From Pseudaminobacter sp040045035 (GTDB taxonomy: Bacteria; Pseudomonadota; Alphaproteobacteria; Rhizobiales; Rhizobiaceae), in the NCBI RefSeq assembly GCF_040045035.1, contig NZ_JBDZDS010000007.1, positions 62,001 to 126,000 of the forward strand: a DNA stretch of 64,000 bases, written 5' to 3'. Shown here in pieces: positions 8,109 through 17,554 of this stretch; within the stretch, counting starts at the first letter, position 1; each line of letters opens with the position of its first letter. The translations under genes and the position numbers were made by a program. The notes beneath the pieces are model-generated. The model saw nothing but the letters and a program-made list of their open reading frames with translations, did not search any database and was not told the DNA's origin.

Positions 8109-9698
8109 ATGTCCGATGAGTTTGATTACCTGAGGAAACTGGTTAGCCAAGGGATGCTTTCGCGGCGCGCCTTTCTTGGGCGAGTCGTTGCGGTCGGTGC
8201 ATCCGCTGCTATAGCCGGTTCGCTCGCCGATCGGGCCTTCGCGCAATCACCGGTAAAGGGTGGTATCCTGAAGGCGGGCCTGCGCGGCGGTGCATCCAGC
8301 GATAGTCTGGACCCAGCGTTGATCAGCAACCAACTTCCGATCAATTTTTGCAAGATGTGGGGCGAGTTTCTCGCACGTATGACGCCCAACGCTGAACTCG
8401 AGAACCTGATTGCCGAAGAGTTCGGCGCGTCGGACAAAGGCAGAACCTGGACGATCAAGATTCGTGACGGCATCGAGTTTCACAACGGCAAGACGGTGAC
8501 AGCCGAAGACGTGGCGGCCACGTTGAGGCGTCACAACGACGCGAAGTCCCAATCGGGCGCTTACGGCATCCTGAAGAACATCACGGGTATCAAGGCCGAC
8601 GGCAAAGAGGTGATCGTCACCTTGGCCACGCCAGACGTCGACTTCCCCTACCTGATGACGGATTATCACCTCGTCATTCAGCCGAACGGCGGCATGGACA
8701 ACCCGGCCGCCGGCATCAGCGCCGGCCCCTACAAGGTGACGGTCAATGAACCGGGCATCCGACACGGGGGTGAAAAGTTCAAGAACTACTGGCAAGGCGA
8801 CATTCTCGGCCACGCCGACCAGATCGAGATCATCGTCATCAATGATGCCACGGCCCGTATTGCGGCGCTACAGAGCGGCCAGGTCCACATGATCGATGGC
8901 ATCGAGCCGAAGGTGGTAGATTTGGTCAAGCGTGTGCCCGGCGTTACAGTCGAAACGGCCACGGGCAAAAGCTTAAATGTTTTCAATATGTTCTACGATA
9001 CAGCGCCATTCAACGACAACAATATGCGTATGGCACTGAAACTTGCCATGGATCGCGAGCAGATGGTGAAGCGCATTCTGCGTGGCTATGGTGAGATCGG
9101 CAACGACTTTCCGATCAATTCGGCCTATCCATTGTTCCCCGATGACATTCCACAGCGGGAATTCGATCCCGACCAGGCCAAGCACTATTACAAGAAGTCC
9201 GGGCATAGTGGCCCGATCACACTCAGAACGTCGGAAGTGGCGTTTCCAGGTGCTATCGACGCCGCGCAACTATACCAGCAGAGTTGCACCCAAGCTGGCA
9301 TCACGATCGACGTTAAGCGCGAGCCAAACGATGGCTATTTTTCCGAGGTCTGGAACAAGCAGCCTTTCTCGCTGTCGGAGTGGAGCGGTCGCGCTACGCA
9401 GGATCAGATGTACTCCACCGCATACCTCTCAAGTTCCGAGTGGAATGACACACGCTTTGCTGACGAAAAGTTCGACAAGCTGATCACGGCGGCCCGAGGC
9501 GAATTTGACCAGACCAAGCGCAAGCAGATGTATCATGACGCCGCAATGGTCCTTCATGACACCGGTGGGCTGATCGTTCCCTTCTTTAATCAATGGATCA
9601 ACGCCGTTGCCACCGACAAGGTCGGGGGCTGGGTCAAGGACCCCAACGATGATATGAGCAATGGTTATGCACTGGCCAGATGCTGGCTGAAGGCCTGA
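8109..9698 (+). CDS. Peptide-type ABC binding protein with Tat signal (orphan copy 1)
   Basis: 529 aa, solute-binding protein family 5. The N-terminus has a twin-arginine signal (MLSRRAFLGRVVAVGASAAI) and likely cleavage after DRAFA. Domain signatures include GGILKAGLRGG, TWTIKIRDGIEFHNGKTVTA, and SAGPYKVTVNEPG. The ATG at 8109 was chosen over an upstream in-frame ATG because GGGAGGAA precedes it. No permease or ATPase gene follows; the next gene encodes a threonine aldolase. It has the same length as the protein at 20314-21903 and is closely similar along its whole length, so the two are paralogues and may share one transporter encoded elsewhere. Confidence 0.93.
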   Translation: MSDEFDYLRKLVSQGMLSRRAFLGRVVAVGASAAIAGSLADRAFAQSPVKGGILKAGLRGGASSDSLDPALISNQLPINFCKMWGEFLARMTPNAELENLIAEEFGASDKGRTWTIKIRDGIEFHNGKTVTAEDVAATLRRHNDAKSQSGAYGILKNITGIKADGKEVIVTLATPDVDFPYLMTDYHLVIQPNGGMDNPAAGISAGPYKVTVNEPGIRHGGEKFKNYWQGDILGHADQIEIIVINDATARIAALQSGQVHMIDGIEPKVVDLVKRVPGVTVETATGKSLNVFNMFYDTAPFNDNNMRMALKLAMDREQMVKRILRGYGEIGNDFPINSAYPLFPDDIPQREFDPDQAKHYYKKSGHSGPITLRTSEVAFPGAIDAAQLYQQSCTQAGITIDVKREPNDGYFSEVWNKQPFSLSEWSGRATQDQMYSTAYLSSSEWNDTRFADEKFDKLITAARGEFDQTKRKQMYHDAAMVLHDTGGLIVPFFNQWINAVATDKVGGWVKDPNDDMSNGYALARCWLKA

Positions 9699-9910
9699 TT
9701 CCACACGCTTGGGAGTTTCACCTCGAGCATCCGTTCGGTTCGGGCTTATCGTGAACTCAGGCCGGCAGCCGCCTGGCGTGCCGGTCTGAATAACAGCGGC
9801 ATGAGATTGTATTCGCCAATGCAATGGAACCCAGCCAATCATGTGACGTGAAGATGACCGGTCTGGCCGCTCGCGGCCAGTCCAATATGCGATAAATTTC
9901 TGGGCGCTAA

Positions 9911-10957
9911 ATGACTTACGATTTCAGATCCGACAATGTCGCCCCGCCAAGGGCGGAATTCCTCGATGCCGCGCTCCGCAGTTGCGCCGGTTGGATGGAT
10001 GCCTATGGCGAGGATAGTATCACTGCCCGGGTAGAAGATATGTTCGCCGACATCTTCGAACACGAGGTGGTGGCTTTTCCGATCCTCACCGGTACGGCAG
10101 CAAACGCCTTGGCACTGGCGCAGATTTCGAACCGTTTCGGCCAGATCCTTTGCCATCGATCTTCGCATATCTATCTGGATGAGTGTGGCGCGGTGGAGTT
10201 TCACAATCCAGGCGGCAGGCTCAAGCCCCTCAATGGCGAGGGCGGTAAGCTGGACGTGGACCACTGCGCGCGTGCTCTTGGCGTCATTGATGACGTGCAC
10301 CAACTGCGCTGCACTGCGCTGTCAATCAGCCAGGCTACCGAAATGGGCACCTATTATTCCGCTGGCGAAGTAGGGAAGCTGGCTGCCTTGGCCAAGAAGA
10401 ACGGCATGGCGGTCCATATGGATGGCACGCGCTTTGCCAATGTCGTTGCTGCCTCAGAAGCCGCGCCGGCCGAACTGACCTGGCAATCCGGTGTCGACGT
10501 ACTCTGCCTCGGAGCCACGAAGGGCGGCGCGATAGGCGCTGAGGTGGTCTTATTCTTCGACCGGCATCAAGCCATGGATTTCAAGCGACTGATGAAGCGA
10601 TCGGGCCACCTGCCATCACGCATGTGGTTTCTGGCGGCGCAACTCCAAGCCTGTTTCCAGGGAGGACTCTGGCTGGAATCGGCCCGCCATGCAAACGCCA
10701 TGGCCGCACGGCTGGGCGCTGCCTTGGAGACAGGCCATCCGATCGTCCCATACCATCCAGTTCAGACTAACATGGTCTTCCTCAAGATCGACCAAGCGAC
10801 ACGCGACTACCTGCGCCAGCAGGGTTTTGATTTCTATACCGTCGAGGATGAGAAGGATGGTATCTTGGCAAGGCTGGTGACTTCGCACGCCACTCAGCCG
10901 GACGATGTGGATCGCCTGGTGGATGCAATCCGTTGTGCTGTGCATAATGCGGCTTGA
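9911..10957 (+). CDS. ltaE: Low-specificity L-threonine aldolase family protein (PLP)
   Basis: 348 aa, fold-type I PLP enzyme of the beta-eliminating lyase/threonine aldolase family, cleaving beta-hydroxy amino acids to glycine and an aldehyde. It begins DFRSDNVAPP, the usual start of this family. LTGTAANALALAQ binds the cofactor phosphate, HMDGTRFANVVAA contains the Asp that contacts the pyridine ring, and LGATKGGAIGAEVVLFF carries the Schiff-base Lys. It stands 212 bp after the binding-protein gene, with a small hairpin (8-bp arms, 9863-9880) just before it. The context suggests use of an imported beta-hydroxy amino acid or related compound. Exact substrate is not determined. Confidence 0.9.
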   Translation: MTYDFRSDNVAPPRAEFLDAALRSCAGWMDAYGEDSITARVEDMFADIFEHEVVAFPILTGTAANALALAQISNRFGQILCHRSSHIYLDECGAVEFHNPGGRLKPLNGEGGKLDVDHCARALGVIDDVHQLRCTALSISQATEMGTYYSAGEVGKLAALAKKNGMAVHMDGTRFANVVAASEAAPAELTWQSGVDVLCLGATKGGAIGAEVVLFFDRHQAMDFKRLMKRSGHLPSRMWFLAAQLQACFQGGLWLESARHANAMAARLGAALETGHPIVPYHPVQTNMVFLKIDQATRDYLRQQGFDFYTVEDEKDGILARLVTSHATQPDDVDRLVDAIRCAVHNAA

Positions 10958-11205
10958 GGTGCAGGGCGAGGATCAACGTACACTGATATTCCAGTCATGG
11001 CCTGATCCCGAAGGCCTAGGGTGACTTCGCGAGACCAATCTGCGGCGAATCGCCAACCCGGGGCTGACGACCAAGGAAAACGACGTAGCCGAAGCGGTAT
11101 AGCGGGGCGCGAACAGCCTGCACGCTGGCGCCTGCGACCAGAGCCTGAGAAAGGCCCGACACGGCCTGCTCTCCCCTCCTCCAGAACAAGTCGGATTGTG
11201 AGCGT

Positions 11206-11482
11206 ATGCGACGGCGGCGCGACCTCCTCGCAGCAAAGCGTTTCCTCCGAAAAGCCCTCAAGCGTCATGGCCGACTCGATCTTGTGATCAAACCGCATCG
11301 AGCAGAACCACCGACGCGTCAAACGCCGCATCCGGTCCGTTCTCGGGTTCAAGTCAACGGTGACGGCCGCGGTCATCCTGTCTGGCATCGAAATGATCAA
11401 CATGATGCGAAAGCGACAGGCGAGGATTGCCTATAATCCTGATCCATCCATCGCCGAGCAGTTCACGATCATCGCGGCATAG
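11206..11482 (+). mobile_element. IS6-family transposase remnant with internal deletion
   Basis: Frame 1 from 11206 reads LLAAKRFLRKALKRHGR. From 11291 a different frame reads NRIEQNHRRVKRRIRSVLGF and continues to IAEQFTIIAA with a stop at 11482. Both are parts of an IS6-like transposase; the DDE centre between them is deleted and the halves are out of frame. It is about two-thirds identical by eye to the remnant at 6919-7262, so it derives from a different IS6 element. Confidence 0.82.
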
Positions 11483-11543
11483 AACACAGACGCGACCCGC
11501 CGTTCTTCAACTCGCATCCAATTTTGCGGCGGATCCGGCCGAC

Positions 11544-11696
11544 CTATCGCGGGAGCGGAGCCACCCCCCTCATCTGCCGCCAAGCGGCCTTCACTACCAT
11601 CGCAATTCCCTGCCCGCCGCCGATACGCATCGTGATCAGGCGGTAGCCGCCGCCGAGGCGTTCCAGTTCATAAGGCGCCTTGACCTGGCCGAACCG
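11544..11696 (-). pseudogene. 3' tail of a thiolase gene
   Basis: On the minus strand, directly after the scpA stop and in the same frame, the sequence reads YELERLGGGYRLITMRIGGG followed by QGIAMVV. G-x-x-x-x-T-x-C-I-G-G-G-Q-G is the C-terminal active-site signature of acetyl-CoA acyltransferases; here the catalytic Cys is replaced by Arg (TMRIGGG). Only about 50 codons remain. It is a remnant, probably left by a rearrangement linked to the nearby IS6 copy. Confidence 0.75.
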
Positions 11697-13838
11697 TTAC
11701 TGGTTGCGGCGGCGCCCTTCCAGAAGATCGATCACGGCGCGCGCCGCATCGAGCACATTGGTGCCTGGGCCGAAGACGGCCGCGACGCCGTGGTCGAGCA
11801 GGTATTGATAGTCCTGCCGCGGGATCACGCCGCCAACCACGACGACGACGTTTTCGGCACCCTTCGCCTTCAGTGCTTCGACCAGTTGCGGCGCGAGCGT
11901 CTTGTGGCCGGCCGCCAAAGATGACATGCCGACGACGTGGACCTTCGCTGCGATGGCGGTGTCTGCCGCTTCTTCGGGTGTCTGAAACAGCGGTCCGGCG
12001 ACAACCTCGAAACCGATGTCGCCAAAGGCCGATGCGATCACCTTGGCGCCGCGGTCGTGGCCATCCTGGCCGAGCTTGGCCACCATGATGCGCGGCTTTT
12101 CGCCTATTGAGCCGGCAAATTCGTCGAGCCGGTCAACCAAGGTCCGGTATTCCGGCTCGCCGTCATAGGCCTTGCCGTAGATGTTCCCGACCACCTTCGG
12201 GACCGCCGCATGGTCGCCGAAGGCGCGGCGCATGGCATCCGAGATTTCGCCAACCGTAGCACGTGCCCGCGCCGCCTCGACGGCCGCCGCCAGCAGGTTG
12301 CCCTCGCCGCTGCGCGCGACCTTCTCGAGTGCAGCGAGTGCGTCTTCCACGCGCTTCGGATCGCGCTGGCGCCGCGTGCGTTCGATGCGGGCGATCTGCG
12401 CAGCCCGCACGGCGGAATTGTCGATCTCCAGAATGTCGATCTCGTCTTCCTGCTCGCGCCGGTACTTGTTGACGCCGACGATGACCTCCTCGCCCTTGTC
12501 GACGGCCGCCTGCCTGCGGGTCGCGGCCTCCTCGATCAGCCGCTTCGGCAAGCCGGAATCGACTGCCCTGGTCATGCCGCCCAGCGTCTCCACCTCCTCG
12601 ATCAGCGCCCAGGCCTTTTCGGCAAGCTCGTTGGTCAGGCTCTCGACGTAGTAGGAACCGGCGAGCGGATCGACGACCTTGGTGACGCCGGTCTCGTGCT
12701 GGAGGATGAGTTGGGTGTTGCGGGCAATGCGGGCCGAGAACTCCGTGGGCAGCGCAATCGCCTCGTCGAAGGAGTTGGTGTGCAGCGACTGCGTACCGCC
12801 AAGTGCTGCCGACATGGCTTCGAAAGCCGTACGCACGATGTTGTTGTAGGGGTCCTGCTCCTGCAGCGACACGCCCGAGGTCTGGCAATGCGTGCGCAGC
12901 ATCAGGGAAGAAGCCTTCTTCGGTACGAATTCCTTCATAATGCGCGACCAGAGCAGACGCGCGGCCCGCAGCTTCGCCGCTTCCATGAAGAAGTTCATGC
13001 CGATGGCGAAGAAGAAGGACAGCCGCCCGGCGAAGTCGTCGACATTGAGCCCCTTCTTCAGCGCCGCCCGCACATATTCGCGCCCGTCGGCCAGGGTGAA
13101 GGCAAGCTCCTGCACCAGCGTCGCGCCCGCCTCCTGCATGTGGTAGCCGGAGATAGAGATGGAGTTGAACTTCGGCATCTCGCTCGCCGTGTACTCGATG
13201 ATGTCGGCAATGATGCGCATCGAGGGTTCGGGCGGATAGATGTAGGTGTTGCGGACCATGAACTCCTTGAGAATGTCGTTCTGGATGGTGCCTGACAGTT
13301 TTTTGCGCGAAACGCCCTGCTCTTCGCCGGCCACGATGAAATTGGCGAGGATCGGGATCACCGCGCCGTTCATGGTCATCGACACCGAAATCTGGTCGAG
13401 CGGGATGCCATCGAACAGGATCTTCATGTCCTCGACGGAATCGATCGCCACGCCCGCCTTCCCGACATCGCCCACCACACGCGGATGGTCGCTGTCGTAG
13501 CCGCGATGGGTGGCAAGGTCGAAGGCCACCGACACGCCCTGCTGCCCGGCGGCCAGCGCCTTGCGGTAGAAGGCGTTGGATTCTTCCGCCGTCGAGAAGC
13601 CGGCATATTGCCGGATCGTCCAGGGCCGGCCGGCATACATGGTGGCCCGGGGCCCGCGCACGAAGGGCGCGAAGCCCGGCAGGCTGTCGAGGTGAGAAAT
13701 CCCCTTCAGATCGCCGGCGGTATAGAGCGGCTTGACGGCGATGCCCTCGGGCGTGTGCCAGACAAGCGCGTCTGGCGTGCCTTTGGTTTCGCGTTCGGCG
13801 AGCTTGCGCCAGTCATCGGTGTTGACGCGATCAGTCAT
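11697..13838 (-). CDS. scpA: Methylmalonyl-CoA mutase
   Basis: 713 aa single-chain, adenosylcobalamin-dependent mutase converting (R)-methylmalonyl-CoA to succinyl-CoA in propionate catabolism. The N-terminal barrel domain shows YAGRPWTIRQYAGFSTAEES and SVAFDLATHRGYDSDHP, with RNTQLILQHE near residue 370. The C-terminal cobalamin-binding domain (about 575-710) carries the DGHDRG lower-ligand motif in KLGQDGHDRGAKVIASAFGD. It starts 10 bp after pccA and is the last gene of the pccB-pccA-scpA operon. In rhizobia the gene is also called bhbA. Confidence 0.97.
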   Translation of the reverse strand: MTDRVNTDDWRKLAERETKGTPDALVWHTPEGIAVKPLYTAGDLKGISHLDSLPGFAPFVRGPRATMYAGRPWTIRQYAGFSTAEESNAFYRKALAAGQQGVSVAFDLATHRGYDSDHPRVVGDVGKAGVAIDSVEDMKILFDGIPLDQISVSMTMNGAVIPILANFIVAGEEQGVSRKKLSGTIQNDILKEFMVRNTYIYPPEPSMRIIADIIEYTASEMPKFNSISISGYHMQEAGATLVQELAFTLADGREYVRAALKKGLNVDDFAGRLSFFFAIGMNFFMEAAKLRAARLLWSRIMKEFVPKKASSLMLRTHCQTSGVSLQEQDPYNNIVRTAFEAMSAALGGTQSLHTNSFDEAIALPTEFSARIARNTQLILQHETGVTKVVDPLAGSYYVESLTNELAEKAWALIEEVETLGGMTRAVDSGLPKRLIEEAATRRQAAVDKGEEVIVGVNKYRREQEDEIDILEIDNSAVRAAQIARIERTRRQRDPKRVEDALAALEKVARSGEGNLLAAAVEAARARATVGEISDAMRRAFGDHAAVPKVVGNIYGKAYDGEPEYRTLVDRLDEFAGSIGEKPRIMVAKLGQDGHDRGAKVIASAFGDIGFEVVAGPLFQTPEEAADTAIAAKVHVVGMSSLAAGHKTLAPQLVEALKAKGAENVVVVVGGVIPRQDYQYLLDHGVAAVFGPGTNVLDAARAVIDLLEGRRRNQ

Positions 13839-13848
13839 CGCCCTGCCC

Positions 13849-15867
13849 TCACTCGAATTCCATGATCAGTTCGTCCACGGCCAGGCTCGCGCCTGCCGCC
13901 GCTGCGATGCGCGCGACGGTGCCGCGACGCTCGGCGCGCAGCACGTTCTCCATCTTCATCGCCTCGACAGTGGCGAGTGCCTGGCCGGCCTCCACCTGCT
14001 CGCCTTCGCTGACGGCAATGGATGTGACCACGCCCGGCATCGGGCAGAGCAGCAGCTTCGACGTGTCCGGCGGCAGCTTGGCCGGCATCAACCGCGCCAG
14101 TTCGGCCACGCGCGGGCTACGCACATGCGCAACCACATCCATGCCGCGCCAGCGCAGCCGCCAGCCCGTGCCGGATCGCAAGGTCTTCACGCCCATCGGC
14201 GCTCCGTCGACTGCAAACTGCGCGTGTTGCTGCCCGGGCAGCCAGTCGCTCGCGACGGCAAGGGATGCGCCGCCCTCGAATTGGGCGACGATGCCGTTGG
14301 CCTCCTGCCCGACGTGGACCGGGAAGGCGAAGCCGGCGAGCGTGACGACGCGATCGGCGGCTACCGGGCGCTCGTGGTTGGTCAACGTACCGGAGATCTG
14401 GGCATTGCGACGCTGCACCTGAAGATCGATGAGCGCCGCCACCACCGCAAGCCTCCTGGCGTCGTCTTCGGACGGTGCGACGCCGGCAAAGCCGTCGGGA
14501 TATTCCTCGGCGATGAAAGCAGTCGTCAGCGCGCCGGCGCGAAAGCGCGGGTGCTCCATCACCGCCGACAGGAACGGCAGGTTGTGACCGATGCCCTCGA
14601 CCTCGAAATCGTCCAGCGCGCGCGCCATCGCCTTGACAGCCGCGGCGCGGGCGGGCGCCCCCTCTCCCGGCGCCCAGGTGCAGAGCTTGGCGATCATCGG
14701 GTCGTAATACATCGAGATCTCGCCGCCCTCGAAGACGCCGGTGTCGTTGCGCACCACGGTGCCGTCGTCGCGCGTGCCTTCGACCGGCGGACGATAGCGC
14801 GTCAGCCGGCCGATCGACGGCAGGAAGTTGCGATACGGGTCCTCCGCGTAGAGCCGGCTTTCGATCGCCCAGCCGGTGAGCTTCACGTCGTTCTGCGTGA
14901 TGCGCAGCTTCTCGCCGGTCGCGACGCGGATCATCTCCTCGACCAGGTCGATGCCGGTGATCAGCTCCGTCACCGGGTGCTCGACCTGCAGGCGCGTGTT
15001 CATTTCGAGGAAGTAGAAGTTTTTCTGGCCGTCGACGATGAACTCCACCGTGCCGGCGGAGAAGTAGCCGACCGCCTGGGCGAGTGCCACCGCCTGTTCG
15101 CCCATCGCCTTGCGGGTGGCTGCATCGAGGAACGGCGACGGCGCCTCCTCAATGACCTTCTGGTTGCGGCGCTGGATCGAGCATTCGCGCTCGCCGAGAT
15201 AGATCAGGTTTCCATGCTGGTCGCCCAGCACCTGGATCTCGATGTGACGCGGCTGGATGACGAACTTTTCGATGAAGATGCGATCGTCGCCGAAGGACGA
15301 TTTCGCTTCGTTCCGCGAGGACTGGAACCCCTCGCGCGCTGCGGCGTCGTTCCAGGCGATGCGCATGCCCTTGCCGCCGCCACCGGCGGAGGCCTTGATC
15401 ATCACCGGATAGCCGATCTCCGAAGCGATCCTGACCGCCTCGTCAGCATCCTCGATCAGCCCCATATGGCCGGGTACTGTGGAGACGCCGGCCGAAGCAG
15501 CGATCTTCTTCGAGGTGATCTTGTCGCCCATGGCCTCGATCGCCACCGTCGGCGGGCCGATGAAGGCGACGCCCTCGGCCATCAGCGCCTCGGCGAAATG
15601 CGCGTTTTCCGACAGGAAGCCATAGCCAGGATGCACGGCGTCCGCTCCGGTCTGGCGGATCGCGGCGAGGATCTTGTCGATGACGATGTAGGACTGGTTC
15701 GACGGCGGCGGGCCGATGTGCACGGCCTCGTCGGCCATCTTCACGTGCAGCGCCTCGCGGTCGGCATCGGAATAGACGGCAACCGTCGTGATGCCGAGCT
15801 TGCGCGCGGTCTTGATGACACGGCAGGCGATCTCGCCGCGATTGGCTATGAGGATTTTCTTGAACAT
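13849..15867 (-). CDS. pccA: Acetyl/propionyl-CoA carboxylase alpha subunit (biotin carboxylase)
   Basis: 672 aa. The biotin-carboxylase domain starts FKKILIANRGEIACRVIKTA and includes KASAGGGGKGMRIAW (ATP loop) and EMNTRLQVEHPVTE. The C-terminal biotinyl domain carries the biotinylation site EAMKMEN near residue 638. With pccB it carboxylates propionyl-CoA to methylmalonyl-CoA, feeding the mutase encoded downstream. The ATG at 15867 is preferred over an in-frame GTG 15 bp upstream because family members begin MFKK. pccB ends 11 bp upstream. Confidence 0.96.
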   Translation of the reverse strand: MFKKILIANRGEIACRVIKTARKLGITTVAVYSDADREALHVKMADEAVHIGPPPSNQSYIVIDKILAAIRQTGADAVHPGYGFLSENAHFAEALMAEGVAFIGPPTVAIEAMGDKITSKKIAASAGVSTVPGHMGLIEDADEAVRIASEIGYPVMIKASAGGGGKGMRIAWNDAAAREGFQSSRNEAKSSFGDDRIFIEKFVIQPRHIEIQVLGDQHGNLIYLGERECSIQRRNQKVIEEAPSPFLDAATRKAMGEQAVALAQAVGYFSAGTVEFIVDGQKNFYFLEMNTRLQVEHPVTELITGIDLVEEMIRVATGEKLRITQNDVKLTGWAIESRLYAEDPYRNFLPSIGRLTRYRPPVEGTRDDGTVVRNDTGVFEGGEISMYYDPMIAKLCTWAPGEGAPARAAAVKAMARALDDFEVEGIGHNLPFLSAVMEHPRFRAGALTTAFIAEEYPDGFAGVAPSEDDARRLAVVAALIDLQVQRRNAQISGTLTNHERPVAADRVVTLAGFAFPVHVGQEANGIVAQFEGGASLAVASDWLPGQQHAQFAVDGAPMGVKTLRSGTGWRLRWRGMDVVAHVRSPRVAELARLMPAKLPPDTSKLLLCPMPGVVTSIAVSEGEQVEAGQALATVEAMKMENVLRAERRGTVARIAAAAGASLAVDELIMEFE

Positions 15868-15878
15868 TGGCGACCTGC

Positions 15879-17411
15879 TCACAAAGGCATCGTGTCGTGC
15901 TTCTTCCAGCGCGTGTCCACGCTCTTGCCGCGCAGGGCGGCAAAGGCGCGAGCGATGCGCCGGCGCGAGGAGTGCGGCATGATCACCTCGTCGATGAAGC
16001 CGCGCTCGGCGGCAACGAAGGGATTGGCGAAGCGCTCTTCATAGGCCCGGGTGCGGGCGGCGATCTGGGCCGGATCGTCGAGTTCGGAACGGTAGAGTAT
16101 CTCGGCGGCGCCCTTGGCGCCCATCACCGCGATCTCCGCCGTCGGCCACGCATAGTTGACGTCGGCGCCGATGTGCTTGGAGGCCATGACGTCGTAGGCG
16201 CCGCCATAGGCTTTTCTGGTGATCAGCGTCACCATCGGCACGGTCGCCTGGCTATAGGCGAACAAGAGCTTGGCGCCGTGCTTGATGACGCCGCCGTATT
16301 CCTGCGCCGTGCCGGGCAGGAAGCCGGGCACGTCGACCAGCGTCAGGATCGGGATCGAGAAGGCATCGCAGAAGCGCACGAAGCGCGCGGCCTTGCGCGA
16401 GGCGTCGATGTCGAGGCAGCCGGCGAGCACCAGCGGCTGGTTGGCGACGACGCCGACGCTCTGGCCCTCGATGCGCATGAAGCCGGTAATGATATTTCTG
16501 GCGAAGGCTTCCTGGATCTCGAAGAAGTCGCCCTCGTCGGCGATTGCCGTGATCAGCTCCATCATGTCGTAAGGCTTTGTCGCGCTGTCGGGCACCAGCG
16601 TGTCGAGGCGCATGTCCAGCCGCGCCGGGTCGTCGTGGAAGGGCCGGACCGGCGGCTTGTCGCGGTTGTTGAGCGGCAGGAAGTCGAACAGGGCGCGGAC
16701 CTGCTCCAGCGTCTCGATGTCGTTGTCATAGGCGCCGTCGGCGACCGAGGATTTGCTGGTATGGGTGCGGGCGCCGCCCAGCTCTTCGGCGGTCACGATC
16801 TCGTTGGTGACGGTCTTCACCACGTCGGGGCCGGTCACGAACATGTAGGAGGTGTCGCGCACCATGAAGATGAAGTCGGTGAGCGCCGGCGAATAGACCG
16901 CGCCGCCGGCGCACGGACCCATGATGACCGAGATCTGCGGGATGACGCCGGAAGCCTCGGCGTTGCGCTTGAAGACATCGGCATAGCCGGCGAGCGAGGC
17001 AACGCCCTCCTGGATGCGCGCGCCGCCGCTGTCGTTGAGGCCGATCACCGGCGCGCCGTTCTTCACCGCCATGTCCATGATCTTGCAGATCTTCTGCGCG
17101 TGCGTCTCCGACAGAGAGCCGCCGAGCACAGTGAAATCCTGCGAAAAGACATAGACCAGCCGGCCATTGATGGTGCCCCAGCCGGTGACGACGCCGTCGC
17201 CCGCCACCTTCTGCTCGGCCATGCCGAAATCGGTGGCGCGGTGGGTGACATACATGTCGTATTCCTCGAACGAGCCCTCATCGAGTAGCACGTCGAGGCG
17301 CTCGCGCGCCGTCAGTTTGCCCTTGGCGTGCTGGGCGGCGATGCGCCGTTCGCCACCGCCCAGACGCGCCTGCTGGCGGCGGGCTTCGAGCTGTTCGAGC
17401 ACGGCGCGCAT
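15879..17411 (-). CDS. pccB: Propionyl-CoA carboxylase beta subunit (carboxyltransferase)
   Basis: 510 aa carboxyltransferase subunit. It has LTARERLDVLLDEGSFEEYD near the N-terminus, the acyl-CoA pocket motif GLNDSGGARIQEGV, and the second oxyanion-hole region DVPGFLPGTAQEYGG. The C-terminus ends FAALRGKSVDTRWKKHDTMPL, as usual. The ATG at 17411 was chosen because homologues start with a short M-x-x-V-L-E-x-L-E segment; the longer open frame runs into the promoter region. First gene of the operon with pccA and scpA, divergent from an ScfR-type regulator. Confidence 0.96.
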   Translation of the reverse strand: MRAVLEQLEARRQQARLGGGERRIAAQHAKGKLTARERLDVLLDEGSFEEYDMYVTHRATDFGMAEQKVAGDGVVTGWGTINGRLVYVFSQDFTVLGGSLSETHAQKICKIMDMAVKNGAPVIGLNDSGGARIQEGVASLAGYADVFKRNAEASGVIPQISVIMGPCAGGAVYSPALTDFIFMVRDTSYMFVTGPDVVKTVTNEIVTAEELGGARTHTSKSSVADGAYDNDIETLEQVRALFDFLPLNNRDKPPVRPFHDDPARLDMRLDTLVPDSATKPYDMMELITAIADEGDFFEIQEAFARNIITGFMRIEGQSVGVVANQPLVLAGCLDIDASRKAARFVRFCDAFSIPILTLVDVPGFLPGTAQEYGGVIKHGAKLLFAYSQATVPMVTLITRKAYGGAYDVMASKHIGADVNYAWPTAEIAVMGAKGAAEILYRSELDDPAQIAARTRAYEERFANPFVAAERGFIDEVIMPHSSRRRIARAFAALRGKSVDTRWKKHDTMPL

Positions 17412-17423
17412 GGTGTTCTCCCC

Positions 17424-17553
17424 TTCGCAAACAAATCGCGGCGACAAGGCCGCAACGACGCTGTTTAAATCGGGGCCTGAACTGCGGGAACGGTTGAAAG
17501 AGTACGGTTGCGTAATGTATGAAACCGTCAATTGCAAAATGCGTATTTGCGAA
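17424..17553. promoter_or_regulatory. Three TTTGCAAA-like boxes between pccB and its regulator
   Basis: TTCGCAAA at 17424-17431, ATTGCAAA at 17531-17538 and TTTGCGAA at 17546-17553. TTTGCAAA-type elements are what RamB/PrpR regulators of this family bind in actinobacteria. Two boxes abut the regulator start codon and one abuts the pccB start codon, suggesting control of both directions. Binding is inferred. Confidence 0.55.
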
Positions 17554-17554
17554 A

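Noticed and set aside
13732..16044. 770-codon plus-strand open frame
   Set aside because: Antisense shadow of pccA; composition is His/Arg/Asp-rich as expected for the reverse frame of high-GC coding DNA, and it has no family motif.
15867..17288. 473-codon plus-strand open frame
   Set aside because: Antisense to pccB, a fully recognisable carboxyltransferase subunit.
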